Below, in pieces: positions 1 through 7,550 of a DNA stretch of 33,370 nt. A program made the position numbers and the translations under genes. Origin of the DNA: an uncultured Sphingomonas sp. (GTDB lineage: Bacteria > Pseudomonadota > Alphaproteobacteria > Sphingomonadales > Sphingomonadaceae); contig CAJYSA010000040.1 of the NCBI GenBank assembly GCA_913777325.1, positions 1-33,370 of the forward strand. Direction: 5' to 3'. Each line of letters starts with the position of its first letter. The stretch's first letter is position 1. Under the pieces are notes generated by a model. The model did no database searches. It had not been told where the DNA came from and saw only the letters and a list, made by a program, of their open reading frames with translations.

Positions 1-984
1 CATTTCTGGGACGTGTGGTCGGGATCGAAGCCGGTCGCGAACTACCTGAATTCCTGCCCGCGCTTCATGTCGGAATATGGTTTCCAGGCGATGCCCGATC
101 TGGCGACGATCAAGGACTTCGCGGGCACGCTGAACGTGTCGCCCACCGATCCGGTGATGAAGGCGCACCAGAAGTTTCTCGCCGGCGAAGGCAACGATCG
201 GCTGCTGTTCTATATTCGTGAGCGGCTCGGCGAGCCGAAGGGACTGGCCGATTACGTCTACCTCAGCCAGGTCAACCAGGCGCAGGCGATCGAGCTTGCC
301 GCGCTCCACCACCGCGCGTGCCGCCCGATCACGATGGGGTCGCTCTACTGGCAGTTGAACGACACCTGGCCCGCGATCTCGTGGTCGAGCATCGATTACG
401 ACGGGCGGTGGAAGCTGCTCCAATATGCCGCCCGGCGCTTCTTCGCCGATCAGGTGATCGTCACCGAGCATAAGGATGCCGCGACGCGCGTCGCCTTGGT
501 CTCGGACGCCACGACCCCGATCGCGGCGCGCTGGCGCGTGCGCGGCTATGCGATGGATGGGCGCGTGCTGGGTGAGCGCGGCGGCGCGGTGACGCTGGCG
601 CCGCTGGCCGCCGCCGACACCGCGACGATCCCGGATGCCGAGCTGTTCGGCACCGTCGCCCCCGCCGACAGCTATGGCGTGGCCGAACTTTATGCCGGGA
701 ACACGTTGCTCCACCGTCGTCTGGTCGAACGCGCCCTGCCGCGCGACGTCCACTGGCCCGACCCTGGCCTGTCGGCCCGCTGGGACGGACGGACGGTGAC
801 GATCACCGCGAAGGCACTGGCCCGTGCGGTGATGCTCGATTTCGGCGCGACGCCCGCGCAGCCGTCCGACGACGGGTTCGATCTGTTGCCCGGTGAAAGC
901 CGGACGATCCAGGTGGAGTCGACCGCGACGCCCGCACAATTGACGCGCGCGCTGACCTTGCGCTCGCTGGGAGGACGCAAATGA
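1..984 (+). CDS. GH2 beta-mannosidase, C-terminal part (5' end outside window)
   Basis: Frame 1 is open from the first base, so about 327 residues of the C-terminal half are visible and the true start lies upstream. The fragment opens inside the catalytic barrel. SEYGFQ carries the family's nucleophile glutamate (codon at bases 73-75). It is followed by the signature LYWQLNDTWPAISW (about residues 116-129) and then IDYDGRWK, which together mark GH2 beta-mannosidases rather than beta-galactosidases. The rest is beta-sandwich domain. The expected reaction is removal of a terminal beta-linked mannose, for example Man-beta-1,4-GlcNAc of an N-glycan core or mannan oligosaccharides; the choice between these is inference from the neighbours. 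The stop overlaps the next start in an ATGA, with GGGAGG at 969-974 serving the downstream gene, so the two are translationally coupled. A signal peptide cannot be judged because the N-terminus is missing. Confidence 0.88.
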   Translation, partial: HFWDVWSGSKPVANYLNSCPRFMSEYGFQAMPDLATIKDFAGTLNVSPTDPVMKAHQKFLAGEGNDRLLFYIRERLGEPKGLADYVYLSQVNQAQAIELAALHHRACRPITMGSLYWQLNDTWPAISWSSIDYDGRWKLLQYAARRFFADQVIVTEHKDAATRVALVSDATTPIAARWRVRGYAMDGRVLGERGGAVTLAPLAAADTATIPDAELFGTVAPADSYGVAELYAGNTLLHRRLVERALPRDVHWPDPGLSARWDGRTVTITAKALARAVMLDFGATPAQPSDDGFDLLPGESRTIQVESTATPAQLTRALTLRSLGGRK

Positions 985-3530
985 TCTGGCTGTTGCTGGC
1001 AAGCGCCGCCCCCGTTGCCGTTCCCGCGAATGTCGATCGCGATCCGGTCGCGACGGCGATCGCGACGATGACGATCGAGGAAAAGGCCGCGCAGTTGCAA
1101 AGCACCGCGCCCGCCGATGCGGAGGCGGGGCTGCCCGCTTACGACTGGTGGAACGAGGGGCTGCACGGCCTCGCGCGCAACGGCCATGCCACGGTGTTTC
1201 CGCAGGCGATCGGGATGGCGGCGACCTGGGACACCGGGCTGGTCCACCGCATCGGCGATGTCGTCGCGACCGAGGCGCGCGCGAAGTTCAACGCGCAGCC
1301 CGTCGGCGCGAACCGGCGCATCTACGAAGGGCTGACGATCTGGTCGCCCAACATCAACATCTTCCGCGATCCGCGCTGGGGGCGTGGCCAGGAAACCTAT
1401 GGCGAGGATCCCTACCTCACCGGGCGGATGGGCGTCGCCTTCGTCACCGGGCTACAGGGGCCGGACCCGCTGCATCCCAAGGTGATCGCGACGCCAAAGC
1501 ACCTCGCGGTGCACAGCGGGCCCGAGGCGGGGCGCGACGGTTTCGACGTCGATCCCAGCCCGCAGGATCTGGAGGCGACCTACCTCCCCGCGTTCCGCAT
1601 GGCGGTGACGGAGGGCAAGGCGCAGTCGCTGATGTGCGCCTACAATTCGATCCTCGGCACGCCCGCCTGCGCCGCGAGCCATATGCTGAACAAGCGCGTA
1701 CGCCAGGATTGGGGCTTCAACGGCTTCATCGTGTCCGATTGCGACGCGGTGGCCAACATCCACCTGTTCCACCATTTCCAGCTCGATGCCTCGGCGGCGG
1801 CGGCGGCGGCACTGGTTGGCGGCAACGACCTGAATTGCGGCAACACCTATGCGGCGCTGCCCGAGGCGGTGAAGCGCGGCCTGGTGCGCGAAGCGGACAT
1901 CGACGTCGCGTTGACCCGCGTGCTGGAGGGGCGCCGCGCGCTGGGGATCGCGTTTGGCGCGACCAGCCCCTGGGCATCGATCAAGCCCGATGCGATCAAC
2001 ACCCCCGCCGATCGCGCGCTGGCGCTGGAAGCGGCGCGCAAGGCGATCGTGCTGCTCCAGAACGATGGCCAGCGCCTGCCGCTGGCGGCGGGGACGAAGC
2101 TGGCGGTGATCGGCGCGAACGCCGACGATCTGGGCGTGCTGCAGGGCAATTATCACGGCACGGCGGTCGCGCCCGTCACCCCGCTGGAGGGGCTGCGGCA
2201 ACGCTTCGCCAACGTCACCTATGCGCAAGGCTCGGTGCTGGCGGACGGCGCGCCGGTCGTGCTGCCCGAGACCGCGCTGAAGGGGCTGACCGCCAGCTAC
2301 AGCGTCGGCGGACGCGAACTGCTCAGGCGTGCCGAGCGCCACATCGACCTCGATCTGACCCGCGTGCCCCCCGCCCCGGGCCTGCCGGTGCAGGGCTATG
2401 TCGCGCGCTGGACCGGCACGCTTACCCCGCCGGGGCCGGGCGCCTACCGGCTGGTGCTCGATCAGGCGCAATGCTGGAAGGATTGCCGGACGCACGACAC
2501 CGCGACCCTGTCGGTCGGCGGGCGCGTGCTCCACGATGGTGCGCTGCCCAAGGGGCGCGTCGAGATCGCTTGGGACAGCGACGGCACGCCGCAACCGTTC
2601 GACCTGACGCTGAACCACGCCAGCCAGGACGAGACGTTCCGCCTGCTGTGGCTGCCCCCCGAGGAGCCCTTGCTCGCGCAGGCGGTGAAGGCCGCGCAGG
2701 CATCGGACGTGGTCGTCATGGTCAGCGGCCTCTCCCCCGATCTGGAGGGTGAGGCATTGCAGGTGCAGGTGCCCGGCTTCGTCGGCGGCGATCGCAGCGA
2801 CATCGCGCTTCCGTTCGCGCAACAACGGCTGCTGACCGCGCTGAAGGCGACGGGCAAGCCGATCGTGCTGGTGCTGGCGAGCGGCAGCGCGGTCGCGGTC
2901 GATCCCAAGGCCGCCGATGCGGTGGTCGAGCTGTGGTATCCGGGCGAGGCGGGCGGCACCGCGCTGGCCGATGTGCTGAGCGGCGCGACCAACCCGTCTG
3001 GCCGCCTGCCCGTCACCTTCTACAAGGCGACGACCGACCTGCCCGCCTTCGTCGATTACGGGATGAAGGAGCGGACCTACCGCTACTTCACCGGCACGCC
3101 GCTGTGGGGATTCGGACACGGCCTGTCCTATACGACGTTCGGCTACGACCGCGTGGCGGGCGCCGCGACCGTGGCCGGCGGTCGTCCGCTGACCGTCACC
3201 GCGCGCGTCACCAACAGCGGGCGGCGCGATGGCGAGGAAGTGGTGCAGGCCTATCTGCTCCCGCCGAAGGTGGCGGACGGCGGCTTCACCGCGCCGGTGC
3301 TGCAACGCCAGCTCGTCGGGTTCCAGCGCATGCCGCTGCGCGCGGGCAAGGCGGCCACCGCACGTTTCACGATCGATCCGCGCATGATGAGCGTGGTGGA
3401 GCGCGACGGGCGCCGCCATATCGTGCCGGGTGCCTACCGCCTGTGGATCGGCGGCGGCCAGCCGGGCAGCGCGCCGGGCGCGTGGACCGACTTCACCGTG
3501 ACCGGGGCCGACGTGGATCTGCCGAAGTGA
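981..3530 (+). CDS. GH3 glycoside hydrolase, beta-xylosidase-like, with PA14 insert
   Basis: 849 residues. A short hydrophobic N-terminus (MIWLLLASAAPVAVPA) looks like a signal peptide. The GH3 N-terminal barrel carries WWNEGLHG near residue 55, KHLAVHSG in the middle, and IVSDCDA with the nucleophile Asp253. The C-terminal alpha/beta sandwich is split by a PA14-like domain at about residues 435-550 (WTGTLTPPGPGAYRLVLD). It resumes with VVELWYPGEAGG and LWGFGHGLSYT, and a fibronectin-III-like domain follows from about residue 715. The NEGLHG type is common in bacterial and plant GH3 xylosidases, but GH3 specificity (xylose, glucose or arabinose) cannot be fixed by eye. In the Xanthomonas campestris N-glycan cluster the GH3 enzyme NixI removes beta-1,2-xylose, and the same neighbour order here favours that role. 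The ATG overlaps the upstream stop and has GGGAGG 6 bases before it. Confidence 0.9.
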   Translation: MIWLLLASAAPVAVPANVDRDPVATAIATMTIEEKAAQLQSTAPADAEAGLPAYDWWNEGLHGLARNGHATVFPQAIGMAATWDTGLVHRIGDVVATEARAKFNAQPVGANRRIYEGLTIWSPNINIFRDPRWGRGQETYGEDPYLTGRMGVAFVTGLQGPDPLHPKVIATPKHLAVHSGPEAGRDGFDVDPSPQDLEATYLPAFRMAVTEGKAQSLMCAYNSILGTPACAASHMLNKRVRQDWGFNGFIVSDCDAVANIHLFHHFQLDASAAAAAALVGGNDLNCGNTYAALPEAVKRGLVREADIDVALTRVLEGRRALGIAFGATSPWASIKPDAINTPADRALALEAARKAIVLLQNDGQRLPLAAGTKLAVIGANADDLGVLQGNYHGTAVAPVTPLEGLRQRFANVTYAQGSVLADGAPVVLPETALKGLTASYSVGGRELLRRAERHIDLDLTRVPPAPGLPVQGYVARWTGTLTPPGPGAYRLVLDQAQCWKDCRTHDTATLSVGGRVLHDGALPKGRVEIAWDSDGTPQPFDLTLNHASQDETFRLLWLPPEEPLLAQAVKAAQASDVVVMVSGLSPDLEGEALQVQVPGFVGGDRSDIALPFAQQRLLTALKATGKPIVLVLASGSAVAVDPKAADAVVELWYPGEAGGTALADVLSGATNPSGRLPVTFYKATTDLPAFVDYGMKERTYRYFTGTPLWGFGHGLSYTTFGYDRVAGAATVAGGRPLTVTARVTNSGRRDGEEVVQAYLLPPKVADGGFTAPVLQRQLVGFQRMPLRAGKAATARFTIDPRMMSVVERDGRRHIVPGAYRLWIGGGQPGSAPGAWTDFTVTGADVDLPK

Positions 3531-3564
3531 TGGACGGCCGCTACCCTACCGATCTCACCTTCAC

Positions 3565-3642
3565 CGTCATTACGAGCGCAGCGAAGCAATCCAGAGCGTT
3601 GCGCGCCAGACCCTGGATTGCTTCGCGATGCTGGCAATGACG
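3565..3642. repeat. Palindromic intergenic repeat, family A, degenerate copy
   Basis: Two 30-base arms (3565-3594 and 3613-3642) form an inverted repeat with 5 mismatches around an 18-base loop. The outer ends CGTCATT and AATGACG and the inner GCGAAGCAATCCAG are intact. The left arm matches that of the perfect copy at 9497-9573 at 28 of 30 positions. It fills most of the 132-base gap between the GH3 and GH125 genes. It may fold in the transcript and shield the upstream message or reduce readthrough. No transposase accompanies it. An open frame runs through the right arm into the GH125 gene, but its start lacks a ribosome site. Confidence 0.85.
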
Positions 3643-3662
3643 GTACGATCAAGGAACACCGC

Positions 3663-5090
3663 ATGACCTCCACCCGCCGCGCCTTCCTCGCCGGCAGCGC
3701 CGCGCTCGCCGCGACGCCGGCGTTCGCCGCACCGGCGGCACGCTACGCCAGCAAGCGCCCGCCGCTCGCCGACCGCCGCTTCACCTCCCCCGCGGTCGAG
3801 CGCGAACTGGCGCGCGTGTCGAAGCAGATCGCCGATCCGAAGCTGCGCTGGATGTTCGGCAATTGCTATCCGAACACACTCGACACCACCGTGAAGATGG
3901 GCGTGGTCGATGGAAAGCCCGACGCCTTCGTCATCACCGGCGACATCAACGCGCTGTGGCTGCGCGACAGCTCGGCGCAGGTCACGCCCTATCTGCACCT
4001 CGTGCGCGACGATCCGAAGCTGGGCGAGCTGTTCCGCGGCCTGATCGCGCGGCAGGCACGCTCGATCCTGATCGATCCCTATGCCAACGCCTTCATGCAG
4101 GATCCCGCCGCCAAGACCGATCTCGAATGGTCGCTGAAGGACCAGACCGAGATGAAGCCTGGCGTCGCGGAGCGGAAGTGGGAGATCGACTCGCTCTGCT
4201 ACCCGATGCGTCTCGCCCACGGCTATTGGCAGGCGACCCGCGACGCACGCCCGTTCGACCGGACCTGGGCCGAGGCCGCGCGCGCCAGCGTGCGCACCTT
4301 CCGCGAGCAGCAGCGCAAGGAAGGGCGCGGGCCGTACAGCTTCCTGCGCACCTCGAACCGCAATACCGAGATGATGCCGCTGGAGGGCTGGGGCAATCCG
4401 ATGCGGCCCGTGGGGCTGATCGTCTCCGGCTTCCGCCCGTCGGACGACGCATGCCAATATCCGTTCCTGATCCCGTCGAACCTGTTCGCGGTCACCGCGC
4501 TGCGCGAGATGGCGGTGGTTGCAAACGACGCTGCCCACGATACCGCGCTGGCGCAGGACGCGACCGCGCTCGCCGCCGAGGTCGAGGCGGCGCTGAAGCA
4601 ATATGGCACGATGCGGCTGCGCGACGGGCGCGAGGTCTGGGCCTATGAGGTCGACGGCTTCGGCAACGCGCTGTTCATGGACGATGCCAACGTGCCGTCG
4701 CTGTCGGGCCTCGCCTATCTCGGCTGCATCGCGCCCGACGACGCGCTGTGGCGGCGCACCGAGGCGGCGGCGTGGAGCGACGCCAATCCCTATTTCTTCC
4801 GCGGGTCGGCCGGCGAAGGGATCGGCGGCCCCCACGTCGGGCTGGGGCAGATCTGGCCGATGTCGCTGATCGTCCGTGCGCTCTCCACCGGCGACGCGGG
4901 CGTCATCCGGGCCTGCCTGAAGACGCTGCGCGATACCGATGCCGGCACCGGCTTCATGCACGAAACGTTCGATCGGAACGATCCGTCGAAATGGACCCGC
5001 CACTGGTTCGCCTGGGCCAACGGCCTGTTTGGCGAGCTGATCGTGCGGCTGGCGCGCACGAACCCCGCGATCCTGAAGGAATCCTTGTAA
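3663..5090 (+). CDS. GH125 exo-alpha-1,6-mannosidase (DUF1237 family)
   Basis: 475 residues from the ATG at 3663, which has AAGGA 7 bases upstream and begins MTSTRRAFLAGSAALA, a twin-arginine type signal that ends near AFAA. An upstream in-frame start at 3618 would place that signal internally and lies inside a repeat arm, so I rejected it. Family markers are LWLRDSSAQVTPYL with Asp102, then GPHVGLGQIWP and GFMHETF with Glu434, probably the family's general base. Length and motifs fit metal-independent GH125 enzymes, which release non-reducing alpha-1,6-mannose. In plant N-glycan breakdown such an enzyme (NixJ in Xanthomonas campestris) takes the alpha-1,6 arm after the alpha-1,3 mannose and the xylose are gone. 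The stop TAA shares one base with the GH92 start. Expected location is periplasm or cell surface. Confidence 0.9.
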   Translation: MTSTRRAFLAGSAALAATPAFAAPAARYASKRPPLADRRFTSPAVERELARVSKQIADPKLRWMFGNCYPNTLDTTVKMGVVDGKPDAFVITGDINALWLRDSSAQVTPYLHLVRDDPKLGELFRGLIARQARSILIDPYANAFMQDPAAKTDLEWSLKDQTEMKPGVAERKWEIDSLCYPMRLAHGYWQATRDARPFDRTWAEAARASVRTFREQQRKEGRGPYSFLRTSNRNTEMMPLEGWGNPMRPVGLIVSGFRPSDDACQYPFLIPSNLFAVTALREMAVVANDAAHDTALAQDATALAAEVEAALKQYGTMRLRDGREVWAYEVDGFGNALFMDDANVPSLSGLAYLGCIAPDDALWRRTEAAAWSDANPYFFRGSAGEGIGGPHVGLGQIWPMSLIVRALSTGDAGVIRACLKTLRDTDAGTGFMHETFDRNDPSKWTRHWFAWANGLFGELIVRLARTNPAILKESL

Positions 5091-7402
5091 TGCTTACCCG
5101 CCGCGCCTTGCTCGCGACCACGGCGACCGTCGCGGTCGCGCCCGTCCCCGCCTTCGCCGCCCGCCCCGCGCGGGTCGCGCCGAACCTGTTCGTCGGCACC
5201 GGTGGCGACGGCCATACCTATCCCGGCGCGACCTTGCCGTTCGGCATGGTGCAATTGTCGCCCGACACGGATGTCGCGCGGTGGGACACCTGCTCGGGCT
5301 ATCACCACGGTGACGGCTCGATCATGGGGTTCAGCCACACGCATCTGTCGGGCACCGGCATCGGCGACATGCTCGACGTGCTCGTCGTGCCGACGCGCGG
5401 ACCGGTGAAGTTGCAGCCCGGCCCGATCGAGAACCCCGACGCGGGTTATCGACAGCGCTATTCGGACGAACATGCCGAGCCGGGCTATTATCGGGTCGCG
5501 CTGGAAAGCGGGGTGCGTGCCGAGCTGACCACCACCGATCGCACCGGCTGGCACCGCTACACCTTCCCCAGCGGCGCGGGGCATATCCTGGTCGACATGG
5601 CGCACATGATCCTCGACAAATGGGACAATCCGCCGCTGATCGACGACGGCAGCCTCGCGATCGATCGTGACGGCGTGCTGACCGGCAGCCGCCGCGTCCA
5701 CCGCTGGGCGAAGGGCCGCCGCATCCATTTCGCGATGCAATTGTCGCGCAAGCCCGATCGCATCGCCTTCTACGGCGACGACGATGCCGAACAGCCGCAG
5801 GGCGCGACGAACGTCGCGGGCAAGAGGGTGAAGGCGGTGCTGTTCTACGACGATGCCGGCGCCACGCCGATCATCGTCCGCTGCGGCATCTCGGCGGTCG
5901 ATGTCGCGGGCGCGCGCGCGAATCTGGCGGCGGAGGGCGCGCGCGGCGACTTCGACAGCGTCCGTCGCGCCGCCGCACGCCGCTGGGCCGAGGCGCTGGG
6001 CGCGATCGCGGTCGAGGGCGGCACCAGCGATCAGCGCACGATCATGGCCAGCGCGCTCTATCACACGATGGTCGCGCCGACGCTCTTCTCGGATGTCGAC
6101 GGGCGCTACATCGGGCTGGACCGGCAGGTGCACACCGTTCCCGCCGGGCAGCGCGCCTATTCCACCTTCTCCTTGTGGGACACGTATCGCGCGCTCCACC
6201 CGCTGCTGACGATCGTCGCGCCCGACCGCGCGAAGTCGCTGGTCGACGATCTGATCCGCCAGACGCAACAAAGCCCCTATGGCCCGCCGGTCTGGCCGCT
6301 GCAGGGCGTGGAAACCGGCACGATGATCGGCTGGCATGCGGTGCCGGTGCTCGCCGAGGCGCAGGCCAAGGGCATCCCCGCCGATTACGCCGCCGCCTGG
6401 CCGGCGATCGCCAAGCGCTCGTTCGACTTCAGCGCGCCCGATCTCGACAACAGCAAGGGCCGCGACCTGTACGACGCGAAGGGCTACGTCCCCGCCGACA
6501 AATGGTTCGAGAGCGTCAGCCGCACGCAGGAATACGCCTATGACGATTGGGCGTCGTCGAAGATCGCGGCGGCAGCGGGTGCACAGGCCGAGGCGGCGCG
6601 GCTGCTCAAGCGCTCCGGCAATTGGCGCAACGTCATCGACGCCTCGATCGGCTTCGCGCGTCCGCGCTTCGACGACGGAAGCTGGTGGACACCCTATGAC
6701 CCGATCCAGCTCGGCCACATGCCGAAGCCGTGGTGGCGGGACTATACCGAGGCGAACGGCTGGCAGGCGACGTTCCTCAACCAGCACGACGTCTACGGCC
6801 TGATCGCGCACATGGGCGGCGATACGAAATTCGAGGCGAAGCTGGACGCGCTGTTCACCGCGCCGTCGACGCTGCCGAAGAACGCGCCGCCCGATATCAG
6901 CGGGCTGGTCGGCCAATATGCGCACGGCAACGAGCCGGATCAGCATGTCGCCTATCTCTACGCGTTCGTCGGCGCAGCCTGGAAGACGCAGAAGATGGTG
7001 CGCCGCTTGTGCACCGAAATGTACAAGAACGACCCGAACGGCGTGATCGGCAACGACGATTGCGGGCAGATGAGCGCGTGGTTCGTCATGTCCTCGCTCG
7101 GCTTCTACCCGGTCGACCCGGTCGAGGCGGTGTATGTCTTCGGCTCGCCGCTGTTCGAGCGCGCGACGGTGGCGCTGCCCGGCGGCAAGCGTTTGGTGGT
7201 CGAGGCGCCGGGGAACACCGCCGGCACCCCCTATGTCACCGCCGTGACATGGAACGGGCGTCCCTGGACCAAAAGCTGGATCGCGCACGCCGATCTGGTG
7301 AAGGGCGGAACGCTGCGCTTCACGATGAGCGCGACGCCCAACCCGGAGTTCGGGCGCGCGCTGGCGGATCGTCCGCCGTCGTTCGGGCGGGGGGCGGCGT
7401 GA
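5090..7402 (+). CDS. GH92 calcium-dependent alpha-mannosidase
   Basis: 770 residues from the ATG at 5090, which overlaps the GH125 stop as TAATG and has AAGGA 9 bases upstream. The N-terminus MLTRRALLATTATVAVAP is a twin-arginine type signal. Family markers run the full length: VGTGGDGHTYPGATLPFGMV near residue 40, GYHHGDGSIMGFSHTHLSG, FSLWDTYRALHPLL, TGTMIGWHAVP, then HGNEPDQHVAYLY with Glu615 and GNDDCGQMSAWFV with Asp656 and Asp657. The last two blocks carry the acid and base side of the GH92 active site. The family removes alpha-1,2, 1,3, 1,4 or 1,6 mannose with inversion and needs Ca2+; the linkage cannot be read here. In context the likely substrate is the alpha-1,3 arm of an N-glycan, or high-mannose branches, acting before the GH125 enzyme. 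Confidence 0.93.
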   Translation: MLTRRALLATTATVAVAPVPAFAARPARVAPNLFVGTGGDGHTYPGATLPFGMVQLSPDTDVARWDTCSGYHHGDGSIMGFSHTHLSGTGIGDMLDVLVVPTRGPVKLQPGPIENPDAGYRQRYSDEHAEPGYYRVALESGVRAELTTTDRTGWHRYTFPSGAGHILVDMAHMILDKWDNPPLIDDGSLAIDRDGVLTGSRRVHRWAKGRRIHFAMQLSRKPDRIAFYGDDDAEQPQGATNVAGKRVKAVLFYDDAGATPIIVRCGISAVDVAGARANLAAEGARGDFDSVRRAAARRWAEALGAIAVEGGTSDQRTIMASALYHTMVAPTLFSDVDGRYIGLDRQVHTVPAGQRAYSTFSLWDTYRALHPLLTIVAPDRAKSLVDDLIRQTQQSPYGPPVWPLQGVETGTMIGWHAVPVLAEAQAKGIPADYAAAWPAIAKRSFDFSAPDLDNSKGRDLYDAKGYVPADKWFESVSRTQEYAYDDWASSKIAAAAGAQAEAARLLKRSGNWRNVIDASIGFARPRFDDGSWWTPYDPIQLGHMPKPWWRDYTEANGWQATFLNQHDVYGLIAHMGGDTKFEAKLDALFTAPSTLPKNAPPDISGLVGQYAHGNEPDQHVAYLYAFVGAAWKTQKMVRRLCTEMYKNDPNGVIGNDDCGQMSAWFVMSSLGFYPVDPVEAVYVFGSPLFERATVALPGGKRLVVEAPGNTAGTPYVTAVTWNGRPWTKSWIAHADLVKGGTLRFTMSATPNPEFGRALADRPPSFGRGAA

Positions 7403-7435
7403 TCTCTTCCAACTCCCGTCACCCCCACCTTTACC

Positions 7436-7526
7436 GTCACCCCGGCGGAGGCCGGGGTCCAGTGGCGGGCGGCTCGCGCAATGCGGCGACGTCCTCCAAC
7501 TGGGCCCCGGCCTCCGCCGGGGCGAC
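7436..7526. repeat. Palindromic intergenic repeat, family B
   Basis: Two 27-base arms, 7436-7462 and 7500-7526, are complementary with 2 mismatches. Each has the core CCCCGGCGGAGGCCGGGG or its complement, and 37 bases lie between them. It lies in the 148-base gap between the GH92 and GH29 genes and differs in sequence from the repeats at 3565 and 9497. Each arm is also partly self-complementary (CCCCGGC/GCCGGGG), so small hairpins and one large hairpin can compete. No promoter is evident between it and the GH29 start. Confidence 0.8.
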
Positions 7527-7550
7527 ACGCGATTGTTTCAGGAGCCACCG

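Noticed and set aside
1452-3419. Long open frame (655 codons) antisense to the GH3 gene
   Set aside because: Rich in Arg, His and Gln with no domain; a typical high-GC mirror of a real gene on the other strand.
3618-3662. Earlier start for the GH125 gene
   Set aside because: It would place the twin-arginine signal internally and starts within the repeat arm, with no ribosome site.
4790-7528. 912-codon open frame antisense to GH125/GH92
   Set aside because: It mirrors verified glycosidase genes, has no motif, and runs through an intergenic repeat.
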